DNA of 64,000 bases from Ilyonectria destructans (lineage: Eukaryota > Ascomycota > Sordariomycetes > Hypocreales > Nectriaceae), in assembly GCA_020740775.1 (NCBI GenBank), contig JAHEWK010000010.1, positions 434,001-498,000 of the forward strand. Reading direction: 5' to 3'. Within the stretch, counting starts at the first letter, position 1. Each line of letters starts with the position of its first letter. The position numbers and the translations under genes were made by a program. Below, one piece after another: positions 34,649-45,104 of this stretch. The notes below the pieces were generated by a model. It worked only from the letters and a program-made list of their open reading frames with translations, did not search any database and was not told the origin of the DNA.

Positions 34649-36102
34649 ATGATCCTCGGCCCCATCAGTCTCATCGACTGCCTTGTTTTCTGCGTCTTCC
34701 TCCTGCCGCAGCTCTTCTGGGACGTTGGGGTCATCCAAACTTTTGTCGTCGCCGTAAAGGCCCTGCCGTTTCTCTGTTCGTGGTTCCTGGCCCCCTCACT
34801 TCGTCTACCTCTGACGGATGCCATATGATTCTCATGCTCACATGTCAAACAGTGCTCAAGCTCCCCTATCAGCTTGTCCTGGAGCGTTACTTTACGCACG
34901 TGAGCCAACAGGCTGCATTTATCCAAGGCTCCACGCTTTTCGAAGACTTTGTCATCCGCTGTGTGCGGTACGCATTTAAGTCTATTCCAGCTCGGGTGTC
35001 CAGGAGCTTCTTTTCAAAGTTCGTCTCACTCGCCTTCCTCCGTTGGCGAATGCTCCGCCATGGGTACTTGAAATCCCCCACGTGCTGGCAGGAATATGCC
35101 GTCGGAAACGTATGAGATACCAACCATAACGCGGGAGAAGATTTGATGCCTGACTGTCTTTAGGGAAGCATACGAACCAAGGGCCTCTGGATCATGCACA
35201 GGCCTGAGAAGCCTCCTGACTTTGTTCTCTACTATGCCCATGGTGAGGGGGAAATATACAATCTTCACGTCTTGGTCACACACTAACACCTTCCAGGTGG
35301 CGGTTTCTCCATGGGATCGAGCTACTTTTACTTGGAGTTTTTAATGGTGTGGCATCATCTACTTTTAGAGGCTGGTTTCACTAACCCGGCCATATTCGCG
35401 CTTGAGTACACATTAGTACCTGATGACGTCTACCCCAGGCAGGTCCTAGAGGCGTTGGAGGGTTACAAGCACGTTCTCGGGATTGTCAAGGATGCCTCCA
35501 AGGTTTGCGTTGCTGGAGACTCGGCCGGTGGCGCATTAATCCTCAGCTTATTGCTGGAATTGGGTGCTCAGGCGGGCAGCCAGGAGAGAAGGGGGGCTGA
35601 CGCGCATATACACCGATATATGGTTGACTCTCAACCGCCAGCATTGGCTGTCCCGCACATGGCTACGTTAATCTCGCCGTGGGTAACACTCATGTCGAAT
35701 CTGCATTATGCGTCCAAAAGTGACTTCTTGGACCGGCGTACATTGTGGAAATACGCACACGATTATGCAGGTGAGGCCATGGTTCAACAGCAGCCAGCTT
35801 CACCGGGGAACTGCGTTGACGACAAACTCTGGAGGTCGGCAAGCCCGGAACGGGGCTACTTCGTCATCTTCGGTGAGGAAGAAGTGTTTGCACCCGACAT
35901 CGAAGACTTTCTCAACCGACAGGCCAAAATCGGGATCGAGGTGGAAGGACAGAAATTTGACGGGGGGATCCATGCGTGGCCCGTAGTGTCGCTATTTCTG
36001 TCAAGCACCGAAGAGAAGAGGTTGCAAGGGCTAAAGGCCGCTGTGAGTGAGATCAGAAGACGAACACTGGAGGCTGACGGGACAAAAAGGGGGAAGGCGT
36101 GA
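34649..36102 (+). CDS. HSL-like alpha/beta hydrolase with N-terminal membrane segment
   Basis: Four exons (34649-34775, 34853-35109, 35164-35242, 35297-36102) encode 422 residues. The N-terminus is a hydrophobic helix (about residues 5-40), so the enzyme is probably ER-anchored. The oxyanion-hole HGGG motif is completed across an intron as YYAHGGGFSMGSSYF. The nucleophile elbow is GDSAGG. The expected acid and histidine of the catalytic triad lie in EEEVFAPDIEDF and DGGIHAWPV. This arrangement is the hormone-sensitive-lipase type of esterase, the group that includes fungal steryl acetyl hydrolases (Say1). Sterol-ester or xenobiotic ester hydrolysis is plausible but not proven. All junctions are in frame and have GT-AG ends, although the first donor (GTTCGT) is weak. 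A hydrophilic insert (GSQERRGADAHIHRY) follows the nucleophile helix. Confidence 0.85.
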
Positions 36103-38781
36103 GAATCAGATTAGATCAAGTAAATAATCATAGACGAGGCCCATAGAGCGGTGATTCAGGAACCAGAGGTTTTAAACTCGGCTTCGTCGTCACCAGGCCT
36201 GCTCCGAAATGAATGCTCAATTTGTATCATCATAGGCAGTGGGGAGGGTGGAGATGGCGGTAGGGTATCGTACTCATTTTGGATATTGAAATCAGCGCTT
36301 GATTTATTTCCAGCGGTTCCGAGCGGTTGGACTGCGGTCGTGGTTATGAGAGTCGGTGTTCGGGCTGTGTAAAATGGATTGATGAGTGTTTCAGCCTCCG
36401 ACAGGCACCCAATCGCCATTCATTAGCCGCCCGCCTGCAGTGGTTCGCATGTCGCAACGAGTGGCCCGGGGTGGTCACAGGCAGAAGGCAGCCGAGGCAA
36501 CGAGAATATCAGGGCCGACGCTGGTCAGGCACCGGCTCGCGGTTGAATCAACGATGACGGCTGAGGGAGGAGCCTGGGGCTGGGGATGACTTGCAGCAAG
36601 GCATCCAGCTCATGCCTGAGTGATCTATCCCATGCACGTATCCATCCCTTGCGTGCGGCCTTTTCTGTGTGATCCAGACGACGATGATTCAGCTCGGGAG
36701 TTGCACAAGGAGGAATGGATGGATGTTTGCGACGCGAAAATAAAGAGGCCCCACCAGAGCGCGCAGCTACGGGTCGCGTACCGGGCGATCGATTAGCAGC
36801 GGTACTACCCTGGAGTACCTTACGTACAGGCGGTAGGCGGGTTCATAGGTAAACAAAGCTGACGGTTGTACCTGCGATGATGGCCGGAACTCGCAACAAT
36901 TCCGAGGCAAGCGAGGAACCTAATGAGATGAGCTTTAAGCTAGCTCCATACCTAGGTATGCTAAATAATAGCATACACTTAATTACATGAGGCATCTTAT
37001 GGCCATGAACTTGAGCAACCGGACTGGATCGGGTGGGAACTGAAGGTGGTAGCTAACAGAATGACGACAGACGATGCACAGTGCACTTTCCCGATCGGGA
37101 TGGTGCCCAATGCCCCGTAAACAACTCCCACCCCTCCTTCCCCTTGGCTTGGTCTTGGGGGCTCTTGGGCATGAGTTATGCCTTTGGGGCGTGTGTCAGA
37201 AGGAGTGCCCCGCGACGCGCATATAAACGGCCGGCATTCCCTCCATCTTCCGCCACCTACCGTTTGCCCAGTGCCGGCTGGCCTGTCCCTCCCCCGAACC
37301 CCGACGCCCCCAACCGCACCTACCGCGTCCACCGTATCGCATCGCGATCCTTCGCCGCCACACCTTTATCGAGATCCATCCTCTCCCCAGCCCCAAGCCA
37401 TATTTCATTGTCTACTTCATTTTGGCAACTTGGCAATACCTTGTTCCGTTGTTTACTCCTTGATTACGCCGACCCCAGTGTCTTGTTTTCTTGCATACTG
37501 CACAGCACATCCTGGTGGCAGATTCCCGCTTACACCAGCTCCGCCACCTCCGAGCGACGCCTGAGCCGGGAGTACATCCCCCCGGCTAAAGCTGAAACTG
37601 AGAGGTTGTAAGAGGGAAAACAACCAGGAGCGAGAAGACGGCGACAGATTGTGAGGGAAGAACAGAGAAGCTGGGTTCTATTCGAGAGCTAGTGCAACTC
37701 CCCTGCTGCCTCTAGTTGGCGAATAGAAGCACTCCCTCCCTTCTTTTTCAGGCCCTTGAGTCCTTGACCCCTCTCCTTTTAGACCAACCCAGCTTTGCTG
37801 CAGCCAACCGCTTGCGCCGTGGTAGCATCCTCCAGTTTGCCTCTTGTGTTGCAAGAAAGACGTGGGGCAGCATCACAAAACCCAAGCACACTCTCTCACA
37901 GTCTCTTTGTGAGTTGCAGGTGTTTTGGTCCGGGGTGAACCAATCTTGCATCGAGCCCCACCCGAGGTCACGTCAATCAAACCACATCGTCATCCCCAGC
38001 CATAGGAGCTGGCTGTGCTCCGTGACCCCGTGGTCGGCTGCTGCGAGCTTATTAGCAGAACCCCATCTGCTCCGCAAAGCAGCCCATCAGCGCCGAGTCC
38101 TTCAGCTTGCAGCCACCGTATCTCCCCGCAGTAGCTGAGGGAAGCAACCTGAGCTGATCCAGACCTACTGACCCAATATTAACTGGCACTGATCCCGGCT
38201 GGATTGTCTAAGCTAGACTGGATATACATGCTGTCCAGCCATCACGATCCTCGCCAAGCGCCTCCAAACAGTGACGACTAGACGCATCGCACCGCACAAC
38301 ACATCAGCACACACTGCACTGTACAACGACTCGTCGCAACCCGAAAGGCACGAAAAAACTTGGCACCACATCTGTCGAAGCAGGCATTAAAACAGAACAC
38401 TCCACGCATCACACGTCCATTTACACAAAGACGCGCCCTAGCTCCCCACCACGCACGCACTCTAGCAAGCATCCACACCAACACACGCGCCCACATAAGG
38501 TCCCAGGGTGCTCTCAGTCACTCAACCGCCGCCGCAGTGCACTCGGTACAATCACACACCCTCGTTTGCGTTCCTTGCTTCCATTGTGCATCACCATACG
38601 GCCTAAGCATTGGGTCGTCTTATTAAAGGCAACCCAGATACCCAGCCCGCAAGGCGCAGCTGGGCTGTATTAGCATCTTTCGCGTCGCTCTCTCAGCTGA
38701 CTAACTCCTCGACCCCCGTCGGGACCCGCGCCGCGCGCCCCACAATATTAATCACCACCACCGCCGCCAACTACAAAAAAA
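36103..38781. other. Large intergenic region upstream of BUR6
   Basis: Nearly 2.7 kb separate the hydrolase stop from BUR6. It includes a perfect 12-bp palindrome ATACCTAGGTAT at 36948-36959, GTACCTTACGTAC-type motifs near 36815-36830, and long pyrimidine- and CA-rich tracts from 38280 to 38580 that look like a 5' leader. No coding frame resembles a known family. Confidence 0.4.
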
Positions 38782-39759
38782 ATGTCGGCCGACGATGCCT
38801 ACGCGCCCAAGTCTCCGGACCTCTCATCCTTTTTCTCGGCCAGCCCCACCCAACCCGCACCGCAACAACTCCATCATTTACACGCCGCCGACAGCCACCT
38901 TGGCCTCGAGTATAAAGAAGAGTCTCCATCCTACGGCCACCCGTCCTCCTCTTCCTACGCTCCTCAACCCGCTGATCTGCACGACCATCACCACAACTAC
39001 GACCTCCACCACCAACCCCACTATCATCCACAACATCCGCCTCTGCCACCGCCTGAGCAAACCACTATCAAGGCCGAATTTCAAATCCATTCGCCGCCCG
39101 TGCAGCATCAATATCTTCCTGCCAGTCCCGACCAGAGGCTGCCTCCTCATCCCAGCTACGGAGCTCCCCCTCTTCCCATCACCCAGCCCCAGCTGCACGC
39201 GCCGCCGTCGTATGGTCAGCCGTACGGGGAGCAAACTCTGTATTCCAGTGTAGCACTACCTTACCCACAACACTACGCGCCTCCTTTGGATTCCGGCGCC
39301 CTACCACTCTCTCCGACCGCGACAGTAGCGCCCTTCCACGCAGAGATGCCTCCACGCAAAGCCCCGCCGCCCCCGGCACCCATAATCGAGCCCTCGCCCG
39401 TCAGGACCAAGTTCCCCACGGCCAGGATCAAGAGAATCATGCAGGCGGACGAGGAAGTCGGTAAAGTCGCCCAGCAGACGCCTATCGCTGTCGGGAAGGC
39501 ACTCGAGCTCTTCATGATCCAAATGGTGACCAAGAGCGCCGATGTTGCCAAGGACAAGGGCTCCAAGCGAGTCACTGCTTCAATGCTCAAGCATGTGGTT
39601 GAGACGGACGAGCAATGGGACTTCTTGCGCGACATTGTCAGCCGCGTAGAGAATGAGAAGGAGGGCAGCAAGGCCAAGGCCAAGGTAGAGAGCTCGAGTG
39701 ATGAGGAAATTGCGGAACCAAAGAAGCGGACCCGGGGAGGGCGGAAGAAGAAGGTCTGA
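38782..39759 (+). CDS. BUR6: NC2-alpha / Bur6 negative cofactor 2 subunit
   Basis: This intronless gene of 325 residues has an ATG at 38782 in a good context (AAAAAAAATGTCG). The first 200 residues are low-complexity, rich in Pro, His, Tyr, Gln and Ser. A histone-fold domain of the CBF/NF-Y/NC2 type occupies about residues 208-290: KFPTARIKRIMQADEEVGK, then VGKALELFMIQMV, then VTASMLKHVVETDEQWDFL. NC2-alpha pairs with NC2-beta (Ncb2), clamps TBP on promoter DNA, and blocks or remodels preinitiation. A Lys/Ser/Glu-rich tail ends in a basic RGGRKKK stretch, probably a nuclear signal. The long N-terminal extension is larger than in yeast Bur6 (142 residues) but is common in filamentous fungi. 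A CHRAC/Dpb3-type histone-fold protein is a less likely alternative. Confidence 0.87.
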   Translation: MSADDAYAPKSPDLSSFFSASPTQPAPQQLHHLHAADSHLGLEYKEESPSYGHPSSSSYAPQPADLHDHHHNYDLHHQPHYHPQHPPLPPPEQTTIKAEFQIHSPPVQHQYLPASPDQRLPPHPSYGAPPLPITQPQLHAPPSYGQPYGEQTLYSSVALPYPQHYAPPLDSGALPLSPTATVAPFHAEMPPRKAPPPPAPIIEPSPVRTKFPTARIKRIMQADEEVGKVAQQTPIAVGKALELFMIQMVTKSADVAKDKGSKRVTASMLKHVVETDEQWDFLRDIVSRVENEKEGSKAKAKVESSSDEEIAEPKKRTRGGRKKKV

Positions 39760-41373
39760 AATGGTTACGAGTCCTGGCAACACGGCTCTGGTGTCTGGTG
39801 CTAAAGAAGAAACTGGATGCATTCATGAAGGATATGATTAAGGATGAAATGGCGTTCAAGGAGGTCCGCATACAACCGGCGTTGGTCGCCAAGAGGATAT
39901 CTAACTTTCCTCTTGAGCGGGATATTTGGCGGTAATTGCACTGTCTCTCGGTATTATTAGATGTTTTTTTTTTCTTCCCTGTCGGTAGCTCCATCCGAGC
40001 TGGCTTCTGAGCCTTCAGCATGATAGCATGTCTGTCCTAAACAGCAGTCAACTTCTTTTTTGAGTTGGTGAATACTCTAACACGTCTCTGCCAGTTCGTT
40101 CTTTGTATTCTGTGTATTCTATTAGTGACTGAGCTCGCGCCGCCTTCATTCATTGTTCGTGTCGAGAAGTGATGGTGAGATGGTAGCGACGTTTATTTAA
40201 AGCGTTTCTTGCCTTCATTTTAGCAACTATCTTTTACGTTGTGTGAGTAAAATGGTAGCTCCCTCCATTTTTGTTAATTTTATTATCTTAGTGTTGTCAT
40301 GCAGAATAAAGACCTAGCCTTAATAAAGTAAAACGCATCAACGTATTAACTTACATGGACCCGTGGGGAGAAGTTATGATCAATGGAAGAATATGACGCC
40401 TCATGATGTATTTTGATGATCAACGCTACCCTAGAGCCAGAGCACGGAGTTCGGATGCTGTTCTGAGTGGTGGGGGATGGAGGTACGGATATCCGGAGAA
40501 AACAACCCCACCTTGGCACTTTGGCACTTTGGCACAGGCTGCTCGCAGCGGCTGGGCGCACCTAACGTGCATATTGCTGCCTCTCAGGTGTGGGCTCCGG
40601 ATGAGGTACATGTTCCTGCTTGAGGGGTAGACACACCGCTGACGTAGGTGACAGGGACGAAGCATTCACCGACTTTGGGGGGCTGCGAGGTTCCTCGGTA
40701 GGCAAGTCCCCGTGAGGAATCAGGACGAGGTCCGTTTTTCATCTTGCGCGGTCAACACCATAAAACGGTAGCCACTCAATCGCAAACGGTCTCATGTCCG
40801 GTCCGTTCGTTGTGGACAGGTCGACATCTCCGTGCCCTCTGCAGCAGGTTAAAAGCGTATGGAGCCGGCCCATCTCCGAGCTGTCCAACAAGGCCGCGAG
40901 GATCCCAGCGACGGGCACCTTAGTGGCCTTCTTTTAGGGAGTGGGCGATCTCCCCAAGGGGCGTTGGAGGCCTTAATAAGGGGTCGTCTCAGCGGGCTCG
41001 TACAGGGGGCCACTGGGCTGCCGCCCGCCTGCTGCTAAGGTAGGTCTACAGGCCTTCCACGATCCCCCTCCGCAGCGCGTGCGGGCCGTTTTGCCTTACC
41101 TAAGGCGCGCTGGCGGCCTATGACATGGCGGCGTACCTCCACCGACCTGGGCTCTAGCAGGGTACCTCCACTACGGATACCTCCCGCAAGCCCGCCGAGC
41201 GACAAGACGGCACATCATCCAGCTCCAAATGCGAATGCCTTCTTCTCGTCCTCCGTCTGCGCCTTCGTCACCGTCTCTCTGTTCCTACTTCGCCACACCG
41301 TCTCTGCCTGACCGAAGCTAGATGAGGAACCGCCAGCTGTCCCTCATTGCTGCCCGCTCCCCTGCGTAACCCA
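39760..41373. other. Intergenic region between BUR6 and PIK1
   Basis: The first 600 bp are AT-rich with T-runs and likely include the BUR6 3' UTR. The rest is GC-rich with several TACCTCC/GGTAGG motifs between 41038 and 41185 and is the probable PIK1 promoter. A short 9-bp tandem repeat lies at 40512-40535. No gene was recognised. Confidence 0.4.
40512..40535. repeat. Short tandem repeat of TTGGCACT(T)
   Basis: Three adjacent copies of a 9-bp unit (CTTTGGCA register) in non-coding sequence. Confidence 0.75.
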
Positions 41374-44300
41374 ATGTCGTGGGACTTGCTTCAGAGATTC
41401 CTCGAGTCCGACGTCTTCAACTCCAACCCCTTTCTCTCCGTCTCATACCTCTCGTGAGTCCTCTGCCCGCCCCGCAGGTCGATATTCTTATACTCTCCGC
41501 CGTCTCCTCGCCATTGCCTTTTCGGCGCTTTATCAGACGACCCGTTTCTACCACATGCCCTTCCGTTCTCGCTCTCCCCATTGTCGAAATCGTGTCTTGG
41601 TGCAGTCGCTAATGCCACCTATCGTGGTGCAGTCGTTATGCCGACCACGTGGGTATTCACTATGTCCTTTGCAATAAGCTGCGCCAGTTCCCCTACGAGG
41701 ATATCGAATTCTTCTTGCCGCAGCTATGCCACCTTATAATCAGCGTCGACAATGAGTCAATGGCCCTGGAGGAGTTTTTGTTGGACTTGTGTGAGGAATC
41801 TGTTACGGCCGCGCTCTTGGTATGTCTGCACCGAAAAGAACGATGCGCGGGATGCCGCCTCATGTCGGAAGAGATGCTGACACGCCCAAGACCTTCTGGC
41901 TCTTCCAGACATACCTCTACGATCTCTCGTCGAACCCTCAATCCGATTCCTTCCAGACCTGTCGCCGAGTCTACAACAAGGTCCAGCACATCGTTTTTGG
42001 CGTGGCCGATACCGCTCGCCATGAAAAAATCAAAGAAAACGTGCTGCCCGTCACCGTACTCTCCAGCTTCGTCCTTGCCAGTGTCGCCTTGCCCATGTTC
42101 CCAAGATGGGCCGGCCCCCTCGCAGTTGCGCAGGCTCGCAAGCCCCAGCCGGTGACGATTGATCCTGCGGTAGAGACCAAGGCGAACACCAAGCCCTCCC
42201 GAGCGCACACCGTTAACTCGGCAAACTCGCGGTCAAGGCGGACACGAGATACCGGGAGGACTTTCAGTGCGCCGGACCCCAAAGGCTCGAGGGAACCGTC
42301 GAGGGATCGTTCTTCGAGGACGCCTCGGATTGTCACGGATTCGGCATCGGCCTCCCCGGTCGCAAGGTCGAAGACGCCCATTGACACGAAGAGAGCGTCC
42401 GCCCTCGAAATGAAGTCGCTGGAGGCCAGACTCAGCACGTCTTCCCTCCCCTTGCCGTCCCCGCAACCTGCAACCAGACCAGCGACACCTGCGTCGGCAA
42501 GGGTTTCACCAAGGCTTGGCGACAACGCCACTCGGAGACATTCTCATCACTCCAAGGCTCTTCTCAATACGACCGAGTTGTCGCCCGTGCAAAAGACGAG
42601 ACTATTGAGACAGCACTACTTCAGATCCCAGACTCAGTTCTTGACTGCCTTGGAGGGTATCTCGAACCGGCTCGTCCTCGTCCCGAAACCTGCCCGGATG
42701 AGTGCCCTTCGAGCGGAGCTTGCGCTGATATCTCAGGATCTCCCCGCCGAAGTTGACATCCCCGTCATCTGCCCACCGACTCTAATGAACGGTTCTCCTG
42801 GAAAAAGCCGCCACCACCGGATCGTGCGCGTGAACCCTGCGGAGGCGACTGTGCTTAACAGTGCCGAGAAAGTGCCGTATCTGATCATGATCGAAGTCCT
42901 TAGGGATGACTTCTCCTTTGACCCTGACGCTTCTGAAAATCAGCGCCTCTTGGGTTCCTTGCTCGACGGAAGTGCCAAGTCTAAGCGCATATTCGACTTA
43001 TCGGAATCGCCTCGAATGTCACCCACGGTCCGGGCTCCCGAACCCGTGGTTGATAGTGTCTTCGAGCCCACGTCTGGTGACCTGGGGAGCTCTCCCCTTA
43101 TTAGGAGCTTCGACGATGATTCAGCCAGGTTCCCTCCGCGAGCCATTCAACATCGTCCACCCCAGCGCCTCCCGAGCGGTACAACGGCATCGCCTTCAAA
43201 CCTGGAACTTGTAGCACCTCGAACTTCAGAAACGATTCCTTCGAGGTCCACCAGCCCGAGCTTCGGACCTCGGAGAATGACGCTACCTATGCAGCGAAAC
43301 CCTTCTGCCGATCAACCGGACTTCTCAGCACTCGCTACTCACATGAGAACTGCTTCTCAAATGCTTGCACAGCTCGATGCCACTAGCGGGAAGCGTCCGA
43401 AGCAAGAGGTGGCGGCGATCAGAGCCAAGATTATTGCGAGCATGCAGAGTCTGGAAGAGCAGAGCTTTGACACCGATGAGCAAGGGCCGACTTTCGACGC
43501 CATCATTGCAAGGGCAAGCACTACTCCAATAACTGCGAGCAATCCGGATTTGGAGGAGGACGCTGTGATTGACTCCAATCTTAATGCCAGTGCTGGCAGA
43601 GAGCGAATGGAGAACGATATTAAAACTGGTGGTGTCCAGCGCCGGGGCGATCGCGACGACCCTAGCGCGGCTGTCTTCGGTGAGGCCTGGGAAGCCAAAA
43701 AGGAACGGATTCGCAAATCGTCACCGTACGGGTGGATGAAGAATTGGGATTTGATCAGCGTGATAGTCAAGACTGGCGCAGATCTACGACAGGAGGCGTT
43801 CGCCTGCCAGCTCATTGATGTGTGCCATAAGATCTGGGTAGATTCTGATACCGATGTCTGGGTCAAGCGGATGCGGATCTTAGTGACTGGTGAATCTGGG
43901 GGTCTCGTCGAGACCATCACCAGCGGAGTCTCTTTGCATTCGCTGAAGCGAAGTCTCACTCTTGCGACTGTCGAGGCGGGTCAAAACCCTCGACATCGCA
44001 TTGCCACTCTCAGGGACCACTTTCTCCGGGCTTTTGGACCGCCCGATAGCGAGCCATTCAAGGCTGGCGTGGATGCGTTCAAGAAGTCATTGGCAGCATA
44101 CAGCATCATATCGTATGTCCTGCAGCTGAAGGATCGACACAACGGAAATGTCTTGGTGGACAGCGAAGGCCACATCATTCACATTGACTTTGGATTCATA
44201 CTCTCCAACTCTCCCGGCTCGGTTGGGTTTGAAGCAGCCCCGTTCAAGTTGACGCACGAGTATGTGGATGTTTTGGGTGGTCTGGGTTCGCCTGACTACG

Positions 44301-44687
44301 AGGACTATAAGAGACTGTGCAAGCATGCTTTCCAAGGTCAGTTATTCCCACAAGAGTCTTTGACGAGAATCCTATCTAACGGTTTATAGCACTGCGCCGT
44401 TCCGCAGATAACATCATTGACCTGGTTGCGATGATGGGCCACGACTCCAAGATGCCTTGCTTCGCTGTTGGTGTCGCTCAGGTCACAAACACTCTGCGAC
44501 AGCGATTTCAGCTCCACCTTAGTGCCGACGAGGCGGAGCAATTTGTTGAGACTGACCTCATCGCGAAGTCGTTTGGTAGCTACTACACCCGACTGTGAGT
44601 GTTCGTCCCACGATTCTTCAAGTTCACAAGCACTAACACCGCAACAGCTACGACACTTTCCAATACCGCACGCAGGGTATTTATTAA
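41374..44687 (+). CDS. PIK1: Phosphatidylinositol 4-kinase Pik1
   Basis: Five exons (41374-41453, 41633-41819, 41891-44336, 44390-44594, 44648-44687) encode 985 residues. Pik1 makes PI4P on the Golgi for secretion and signalling. The N-terminal lipid-kinase-unique region is visible (SYLSRYADHVGIHYVLCNK, FFLPQLCHLIISV, then RRVYNKVQHIVFG). A long Ser/Pro/Arg-rich linker holds the likely frequenin-binding area near LRQHYFRSQTQFLTALEGIS. The kinase domain spans about residues 685-985, with VKTGADLRQE, the catalytic loop LKDRHNGN near residue 836 and HIDFGF near residue 852. It ends with TFQYRTQGIY, the invariant C-terminus of the family, which supports the short last exon. The start ATG at 41374 opens directly into the conserved N-terminus. 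Confidence 0.95.
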
Positions 44688-45104
44688 AGAGATCTTTTCT
44701 GGCCAGCATGATTCAAATGTGGCGGGGAGGATTCGCATTGGGAAATCTGATTGCATTTGGGCACACGAGAAGGCGTTGTGGACGATTAGACATGCCCAGG
44801 TTTAGGGCCTGATGAATGCCTGTGCCGCTGAGGGAAGCTCCAATAAGAGAAGGACATCTCAAGCAATAAAAGGAGGAGCATTTGATGAGGATGCGGTACG
44901 ATGGCCATTCATGTTTGCTACCGCGGGACAACTGTTCCGAATTTATGTTGACGATGTTCAAGCCATGTATGTTTGCGGTCAAGTTTTCGAAGGCGTCTTT
45001 GTTCTTGCACTTGTCACTTGCTGCCCAAGTACTCAACAGTCGTGCATACTGAAATCCTGTACCCTCTGGAGCAAAAGCGTCGACTTGAATAACAAGACTT
45101 TGAC
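44688..45104. other. Convergent 3' region between PIK1 and the ankyrin gene
   Basis: About 420 bp between two stops. No gene was recognised. Confidence 0.4.
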